From Lachnospiraceae bacterium (lineage in GTDB: Bacteria > Bacillota > Clostridia > Lachnospirales > Lachnospiraceae), in NCBI GenBank assembly GCA_003446735.1, contig DMCJ01000171.1:1-11387 (forward strand): a stretch of DNA of 11,387 nt. Reading direction: 5' to 3'. Shown piece after piece: positions 7,102 to 11,387 of this stretch. The position numbers were made by a program, and so were the translations under genes. The notes beneath the pieces are model-generated. The model saw only the letters and a program-made list of their open reading frames with translations. It was not told where the DNA came from and did no database searches. Numbering within the stretch: position 1 is the stretch's first letter; every line of letters starts with the position of its first letter.

Positions 7102-8532
7102 TTAGAAATTAAAATATATAAACTCCTGACTTCCCGAAACATGCAGTCTTACAAGAAGTATGGTCACAGCCACTGCAAGATAGATGGCAAATCTGAATAC
7201 TGCATGAAGCTTATCTAACTTATTTACAGCTTCAATTTTGCTCCTTACTTCATAAGGCCCTGACAGATCTGCAGGCTCTTTCTGCTCTGCGGCATCAGGT
7301 TTTTTCTCAAGTTTTTCTTCGTATACATCATATATAAATACAAGGAGCACACCGAGTATTATAAGTATCATATTACCCCTTGTCATCTCGAGCTTCAGAT
7401 AAGCAAGATGAGGCGATAAGTCATAAAACAGATTCCCGATCATGACAATTGCATCGGAAAGATTTTCCGCTCTGAAAAATACCCATGCAAATGCCGCAAG
7501 GATAAATGTAACAATCTGTCCTAATATCTTAGGGAGCTTTTTCCCTTTTAATATGGTCCTTTTTATCATCCTGTCAAAGATCTGGAATATGCCGTGAAAA
7601 AGGCCCCAGATGATGAAATTAAGCCCGGCGCCATGCCATATTCCGCTTACGAGGAAGGTAATAAGAAGATTTAAATAAGTCCTTACCTTTCCCTTTTTGC
7701 TTCCGCCGAGCGGGATATAAACATAGTCACGCAGCCACTCAGATAAGCTTATATGCCATCTTCTCCAGAATTCCCCTATACTTTCGGAAAAATAAGGGCG
7801 CTTAAAGTTTATCGCACTTCTTATGTTAAAGAGCGCCGCACAGCCCCTTGCTATCTCGGAATACCCCGCAAAGTCCATATATATCTGTATCGTATAGAAG
7901 ATCATTGCAATGATCGAAGAAAGTCCCATGAAAGATCCGGGAGATGCAAAGACCCTGTCCGTATATATGCAAAGCGTATTTGCCACAACGATCTTCCTGA
8001 AAAGGCCCAAAAGGATGAGCCTTAAGCCAAAAACCGCGCTTTCTTCATTAAAATCCGTCTCTTTCTTTAGTTCCGGTATCAGCTTATCCGCCCTGTTTAT
8101 AGGGCCGGCCAGAAGATCCGGCATGAAGTTCAGATATAAAAAGACGTATACCCATTTCTTTTCGGGCTCGTACTTTCCTTTATATACGTCATAAAGATAG
8201 CTTATCGATTTAAAGAAATAAAAGGATACCCCGACCGGAACGGCTATATTTCCTTTAAAGGAAGGTAAAAGTCCGCCGTATTTAAAGAACACAAGAAGTG
8301 CCACCGGGATGATCATACCTGTGATAATTGCCGGCTTTTTCCCGGAAAGTGCCGCAAAGTATGTTATAAATGATATAAGGATAAGAAGTATGACCGCATA
8401 GGGCGAAAAAGTAAGATAAAAAAGATAACCTGCGATAAGTAAAACAAAAGGCCTACCCTTAACAGGAATAAGCCAGTATATATAGAATAATATGCATACA
8501 AATAACGCAAAAGATAGCGACGTAAACTGCAT
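7102..8532 (-). CDS. MBOAT family membrane-bound O-acyltransferase (AlgI/DltB-like)
   Basis: A 476-residue polytopic membrane enzyme of the AlgI/DltB type, of usual length. Family signatures in order: PVGVSFYFFKSISYLYDVY (98-116), FMPDLLAGPINRA (136-148), DFAGYSEIARG (220-230), then EFWRRWHISLSEWLRDYVY (254-272) with conserved His260, IPLGG (273-277), and SGIWHGAG (296-303) with the catalytic-type His300. The last six residues are FIYFNF. In envelope acylation systems a C-terminal aromatic hexapeptide with a tyrosine carries the acyl group from the MBOAT to the partner transferase; here it is fused to the MBOAT itself, with Tyr473 as the candidate. A charged cytoplasmic loop (404-440) precedes the last helix. 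The acyl donor and target polymer are unknown. The gene begins three bases after the microprotein stop, with GGAGAGAG inside that upstream gene acting as ribosome binding site, and it ends 12 bases before the SGNH start. Confidence 0.93.
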   Translation of the reverse strand: MQFTSLSFALFVCILFYIYWLIPVKGRPFVLLIAGYLFYLTFSPYAVILLILISFITYFAALSGKKPAIITGMIIPVALLVFFKYGGLLPSFKGNIAVPVGVSFYFFKSISYLYDVYKGKYEPEKKWVYVFLYLNFMPDLLAGPINRADKLIPELKKETDFNEESAVFGLRLILLGLFRKIVVANTLCIYTDRVFASPGSFMGLSSIIAMIFYTIQIYMDFAGYSEIARGCAALFNIRSAINFKRPYFSESIGEFWRRWHISLSEWLRDYVYIPLGGSKKGKVRTYLNLLITFLVSGIWHGAGLNFIIWGLFHGIFQIFDRMIKRTILKGKKLPKILGQIVTFILAAFAWVFFRAENLSDAIVMIGNLFYDLSPHLAYLKLEMTRGNMILIILGVLLVFIYDVYEEKLEKKPDAAEQKEPADLSGPYEVRSKIEAVNKLDKLHAVFRFAIYLAVAVTILLVRLHVSGSQEFIYFNF

Positions 8533-8535
8533 GAC

Positions 8536-8667
8536 TTAAATGCTCTCTCCGTCCTCTTCGTCAGCAATGGCAGCGGAAGCAGCAGAAGAAACAGCCGATA
8601 CCACAATGACTGCCACAATGACTACAAAAAGGATAAGTGCCAATATTCCGAACAATAAAAACTCCAT
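8536..8667 (-). CDS. 43-residue single-helix membrane microprotein ahead of the MBOAT
   Basis: A small gene supported by several signals. GGAGG (8676-8680) lies eight bases before its ATG, and a near-consensus promoter lies directly upstream. Its stop is three bases from the MBOAT start. The product begins MEFLLFGILALILFVVIV, has one long hydrophobic helix (about 3-26), a small-residue stretch (SSAASAA, 27-33) and an acidic end (ADEEDGESI). The position recalls DltX, the microprotein of the Dlt pathway, but the tail has no aromatic Tyr hexapeptide; that motif is on the MBOAT here. It could be an accessory subunit holding the acyltransferase complex together, or a leader ORF for translational coupling. 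I know no named family. Orientation in the membrane is not certain. Confidence 0.72.
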   Translation of the reverse strand: MEFLLFGILALILFVVIVAVIVVSAVSSAASAAIADEEDGESI

Positions 8668-8687
8668 GATCTTAACCTCCGCTCTCA

Positions 8688-8716
8688 ATTATATCATCCC
8701 TTACCGACCTTGACAA
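8688..8716 (-). promoter_or_regulatory. Promoter of the microprotein-MBOAT-SGNH operon
   Basis: On the minus strand TTGTCA (8711-8716) and a perfect TATAAT (8688-8693) are 17 bases apart, with the extended TGA before the -10 box. Transcription should start near 8681, so the GGAGG ribosome binding site is almost at the 5' end of the mRNA. The -35 box shares six bases with that of the plus-strand promoter. Confidence 0.7.
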
Positions 8717-8739
8717 GCACGCGCGCTCTAAATTATGAT
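8710..8739 (+). promoter_or_regulatory. Promoter of the GT-C-like membrane protein gene
   Basis: A perfect TTGACA (8710-8715) is followed after 18 bases by TATGAT (8734-8739), five of six matches. The expected start of transcription is near 8746, only about three bases before the ATG at 8749. The -35 box overlaps the minus-strand -35 box on the heptamer TTGACAA. Confidence 0.65.
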
Positions 8740-8748
8740 TAATCTGTT

Positions 8749-10533
8749 ATGAAAGAAAAGACCCTTAACTACCTTAAAAATACAGCAGTGGCACTTGTTA
8801 TAATCATGTCTTTCCTTGCCTGTATCAGCAAAACGCTTACGGGATTTGACATAGATGAATCCTATGCTGTCGTCCTGCCTTTAAGACTTATCCAGGGAGA
8901 TATCCCCTTTAAAGACATGTGGGAAGTCCATCAGACTTCGGTCTTTCTTCCTTTTATATTCGTAAAGCTCTATTCTTTTTTTGTTCCTTCATTTGAAGGT
9001 CTTGTCATATTTTTAAGGATATGCGCTCTTATCATCCACCTTATCATAAGCATATATCTCTACTTTATGATAAAGAAGCTTTTCCCCGAAACGGATAAGC
9101 TCATACCTTTTCTGTTTTCCGCGGGATATTTTAACTTCTTTCCCAAATGGATGATGAACATCGACTTCTCCATGGAGCAGCTCTGGTTTTATACTCTTCT
9201 TTCTGTCAGCCTGCTTCTTTTTTTCAATGAAGAAGATAGAAAACGAAAAGCCGTCCACATGCTCTTATCCGGATTCTTTCTTGCCTTTGATGTCCTCGCC
9301 TATCCGGGTATGCTGATCCTCTTTCCCGTGATCATAGTGATGCTCTTTAAGGATAACAAGCGATATATAATCCACCTGATCCTCGGCTGTTTCATACCGG
9401 CTCTGGTGTTTATGACCTTCATCCTTCTTAATATGGATGTGAGTTCTTTCATACATTCCCTTACCATGGTGTTCATGGACGGCACCCACAAATTCAACTT
9501 TTCGCAAAAACTGTTCCTCTATGGTTCCCAATGGGCTCGCGTACTGCTCGAAGCCTTGATATTACTGGCTCCGGCGATCCCGGTCTCCGAAGTCATCATT
9601 TTCATATTAAACCGTAAGATAAATAAAGACTCTGCCGACAACAGTGTAAAGGACGAAAAAGAGCGCCAAAACGGTGACGGCTTTAAACTATTCGCAAAAA
9701 ACAGGCTTTTTATGTATATGATAACATTTGAGATCCTATGGTCCGCCTTTATTATCTGTGCAAAGCTCTTCGTTCCCTGGGGTCCTTTCAGGCTGCAGAC
9801 CAGGTATATAATAGGATTCGCCCTTGTATTTCCGCTTGTTCGCATTTTATTAAATCAGAATTTAATAAGAATGTTTTATCTCCAGCTTTTTGCTTTCGTC
9901 GGAATACTGATCTCGTCAAATGTAGGTCCGTCATCAAGTTCTTCCTATCTCGTGATCGGAAATCTGATGTTTGCCTCTCTTCTGATCGAGGTCACCGGAA
10001 AACAGGTCTACTCTTCGCAAAAACATGACATTTACCGTGTTTTATCGATAACGGGCGCATTTTTATTCATCTTCAGCCTTATCATGTGTAAGGGCTTTTA
10101 TATGAGAAATACCGAATATGTTCCCGGGGATATAACCGCTCCCCTTTCAAAAATGGAAGTCGGTCCGCTTAAGGGCATATATGTCCATACCGAAGATAAG
10201 GAGCGCTTTACGGATAACTATGATACGATACAGGCAAATACAACTTCCGATGATCAGATGCTCTTTATGGGCACGGAGACACTTAGCTGCATTTACGGAA
10301 ACGGAAGCTTCGTGATCCCCACTACTATAAGCACCCCTGCCTTTAATGAGCAGTGGATCGCATATTTTAAAGAAAACCCCGACAAGATCCCGACGGTCGT
10401 ATTTATCGCAAAGAATACGATCGATGACCGCGATCTGTTCTTTTCCGAAGATCCATTCGGATTCTTCCTCGAAGAATACTTCGATATCTCCGAAATGAAA
10501 GAGACCGAATATCTCTGTATCCTTCACCGCTGA
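8749..10533 (+). CDS. Polytopic membrane protein, probable GT-C-fold glycosyltransferase
   Basis: A 594-residue protein with about 10-13 hydrophobic segments between residues 10 and 455 and a soluble C-terminal part (about 456-594). After the first helix, the outside loop has FDIDESYA (33-40) and then QGDIPFKDMWEVHQTS (49-64). Acidic residues in this first loop, with a G-x-x-P-[FY]-x-D-x-W-like motif, are typical of GT-C enzymes of the PMT/ArnT type, which use lipid-linked sugars outside the membrane. A charged, cytoplasmic-looking loop (292-320) splits the membrane part. Fold assignment rests on these motifs and topology and not on an alignment, so a non-catalytic envelope protein remains possible. 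The ATG at 8749 has no Shine-Dalgarno sequence and sits about three bases past the predicted transcription start. It diverges from the acylation operon, which suggests related envelope work. No hairpin terminator is clear after the stop. Confidence 0.72.
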   Translation: MKEKTLNYLKNTAVALVIIMSFLACISKTLTGFDIDESYAVVLPLRLIQGDIPFKDMWEVHQTSVFLPFIFVKLYSFFVPSFEGLVIFLRICALIIHLIISIYLYFMIKKLFPETDKLIPFLFSAGYFNFFPKWMMNIDFSMEQLWFYTLLSVSLLLFFNEEDRKRKAVHMLLSGFFLAFDVLAYPGMLILFPVIIVMLFKDNKRYIIHLILGCFIPALVFMTFILLNMDVSSFIHSLTMVFMDGTHKFNFSQKLFLYGSQWARVLLEALILLAPAIPVSEVIIFILNRKINKDSADNSVKDEKERQNGDGFKLFAKNRLFMYMITFEILWSAFIICAKLFVPWGPFRLQTRYIIGFALVFPLVRILLNQNLIRMFYLQLFAFVGILISSNVGPSSSSSYLVIGNLMFASLLIEVTGKQVYSSQKHDIYRVLSITGAFLFIFSLIMCKGFYMRNTEYVPGDITAPLSKMEVGPLKGIYVHTEDKERFTDNYDTIQANTTSDDQMLFMGTETLSCIYGNGSFVIPTTISTPAFNEQWIAYFKENPDKIPTVVFIAKNTIDDRDLFFSEDPFGFFLEEYFDISEMKETEYLCILHR

Positions 10534-10617
10534 AAAGAAGATATCCTGCCCGGTTTATTCTCGTCACTCTATCCAAATCAATCATCCTTTTTTTGTGTAT
10601 TTTTTCCCACTGATTCA

Positions 10618-10626
10618 TGCTATAAT
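10618..10626 (+). promoter_or_regulatory. Extended -10 promoter of the sensor kinase gene
   Basis: TGC followed by a perfect TATAAT (10621-10626) forms an extended -10 element. The best -35 at 17 bases (TATTTT, 10598-10603) is poor, as is usual for this class. Transcription should start near 10633. The short leader contains a GGC-GAAA-GCC mini-hairpin (10644-10653) and the AGGAAGG ribosome binding site (10664-10670). Confidence 0.55.
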
Positions 10627-10678
10627 TATTAGGTACGGTTACAGGCGAAAGCCAAAAAAGAGAAGGAAGGTATTTCAT

Positions 10679-11387
10679 ATGGTTTCGACTATTCTTGCTA
10701 TCGTATTCGCGATCGCTGCAGGTGTATTTTTGTTCTTATTTTTTAATGAAAAAAATAAACCCGCTCCCATCGATCCGGTCCAGGCAGCCACAAAAGAGAT
10801 CTTAAATCATGATGTCGGCGCCGTGCTCATTGTTTCGGATTCCGATAAAGTTGTTTTCTACAATAATGAATTCGAGCTTCTTTTCCCGAAGATAGCCACA
10901 ACGGAGACACTCGCGGATTACCCGGCACTTACCAAGCTTTTTACTTCCAAGGAATATGTTTCCGATGAATTTTCCAAGATATACGAGATGCGTTCAGAGT
11001 GGATGCAGAGCGGTCCTTTCTCAGGCCGTTTCGTATGGTTCCAGGATATAACGGACCATTACCGCACCAACAAACGACTTCAGGAGCTTGCCGACATGGC
11101 TGATGCAGCCAATAAGGCCAAGTCCAATTTCCTTGCAAATATGTCCCACGAGATCCGTACTCCTATTAATACGGTCCTCGGTATGGACGAGATCATAATA
11201 AGAGAAGCCACCGAGCAGCCCATTGTCGGCTATGCCGAGAATATAAGGGATGCCGGCACGACGCTCCTCTCCCTTGTAAACGACCTCTTAGACTTCTCCA
11301 AGATCGAGTGCGGACGTATGGAGATACTTCCCGTTGAATACGAGATAGCCAATGTCCTTACCGAAGTAATGAACATGATAGAGATCA
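10679..11387 (+). CDS. Membrane sensor histidine kinase, 5' part only (runs off the window)
   Basis: The first 236 residues of a two-component sensor kinase whose 3' end lies outside the window. One N-terminal helix (about 4-22) anchors it. A compact PAS-like region follows (about 46-126), starting GAVLIVSDSDKVVFYNNEF and ending FVWFQDITDHY, the usual PAS-to-kinase link. A short helical linker (127-148) leads to the HisKA dimerisation domain with the H box NFLANMSHEIRTPIN (150-164); His157 is the expected phosphorylation site. A second helix follows, with LVNDLLDFSKIE (199-210). The H box is of the type common in hybrid kinases, so ATP-binding HATPase_c and possibly receiver or Hpt domains should follow. 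With no extracellular loop, it probably senses through the PAS region in the cytoplasm. The ATG at 10679 has AGGAAGG eight bases upstream. The signal and the target are unknown. Confidence 0.9.
   Translation, partial: MVSTILAIVFAIAAGVFLFLFFNEKNKPAPIDPVQAATKEILNHDVGAVLIVSDSDKVVFYNNEFELLFPKIATTETLADYPALTKLFTSKEYVSDEFSKIYEMRSEWMQSGPFSGRFVWFQDITDHYRTNKRLQELADMADAANKAKSNFLANMSHEIRTPINTVLGMDEIIIREATEQPIVGYAENIRDAGTTLLSLVNDLLDFSKIECGRMEILPVEYEIANVLTEVMNMIEI

Noticed and set aside
8364..8618. 84-codon minus-strand ORF spanning the microprotein/MBOAT junction
   Set aside because: It is out of frame with both real genes and has no ribosome binding site; the 43-residue frame and the MBOAT frame explain this DNA.
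8536..8667. The microprotein as a true DltX
   Set aside because: It lacks the C-terminal aromatic Tyr hexapeptide, and no DltA, DltC or DltB/DltD of the classical operon order is present; the motif is instead at the end of the MBOAT.
10633..10678. Possible riboswitch in the kinase leader (GGCGAAAGCC element)
   Set aside because: Only a three-base-pair GNRA hairpin in a leader of about 46 bases, too small for any riboswitch class I know.

Overview
The window looks like a piece of a low-to-moderate GC Gram-positive chromosome, most likely a Lachnospiraceae-type Clostridium relative (Butyrivibrio or a similar genus). The basis is codon and protein style: strong AGGAGG-type ribosome binding sites, sigma-A-like promoters, a YitT family transporter, an envelope MBOAT/SGNH pair and an HisKA sensor kinase of a style common in that family. 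No marker gene fixes the genus. I see no rRNA, tRNA, CRISPR array, IS element, prophage or origin.

Layout. The left two thirds is read almost entirely from the minus strand. From right to left it holds: a 43-residue membrane microprotein (8536-8667) that is too short for usual gene calling; an MBOAT O-acyltransferase (7102-8532); an SGNH-type secreted transferase (6043-7089); a 968-residue exported, membrane-anchored surface protein with Ig-like repeats (2969-5875); a four-helix membrane protein of unknown function (2315-2758); a 30-codon Sm-like fragment (2125-2217) overlapping an alpha/beta hydrolase (1251-2138); and a YitT/DUF2179 membrane protein (141-1025). On the plus strand lie a GT-C-like polytopic membrane protein (8749-10533) and the 5' part of an HisKA sensor kinase (10679 to the window end).

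How it works together. The centre of the window (6043-10533) reads as a divergent cell-envelope modification locus. On one side, the microprotein, MBOAT and SGNH genes are tightly packed. The MBOAT ends in the aromatic hexapeptide FIYFNF, matching the C-terminal 'acyl shuttle' motif described for prokaryotic envelope acylation. In that scheme the MBOAT takes an acyl group from a cytoplasmic donor, loads it on the C-terminal tyrosine, and the SGNH serine moves it to an extracellular polymer. On the other side is a probable lipid-linked-sugar glycosyltransferase. The two are driven by near-consensus divergent promoters whose -35 boxes sit on the same TTGACAA heptamer, so they may exclude one another. 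The plus-strand gene appears to be leaderless or nearly so.

The acylated polymer, the acyl donor and the glycosyltransferase substrate cannot be read from the sequence. The other genes (hydrolase, four-helix protein, YitT, kinase) have no clear functional link to this locus.
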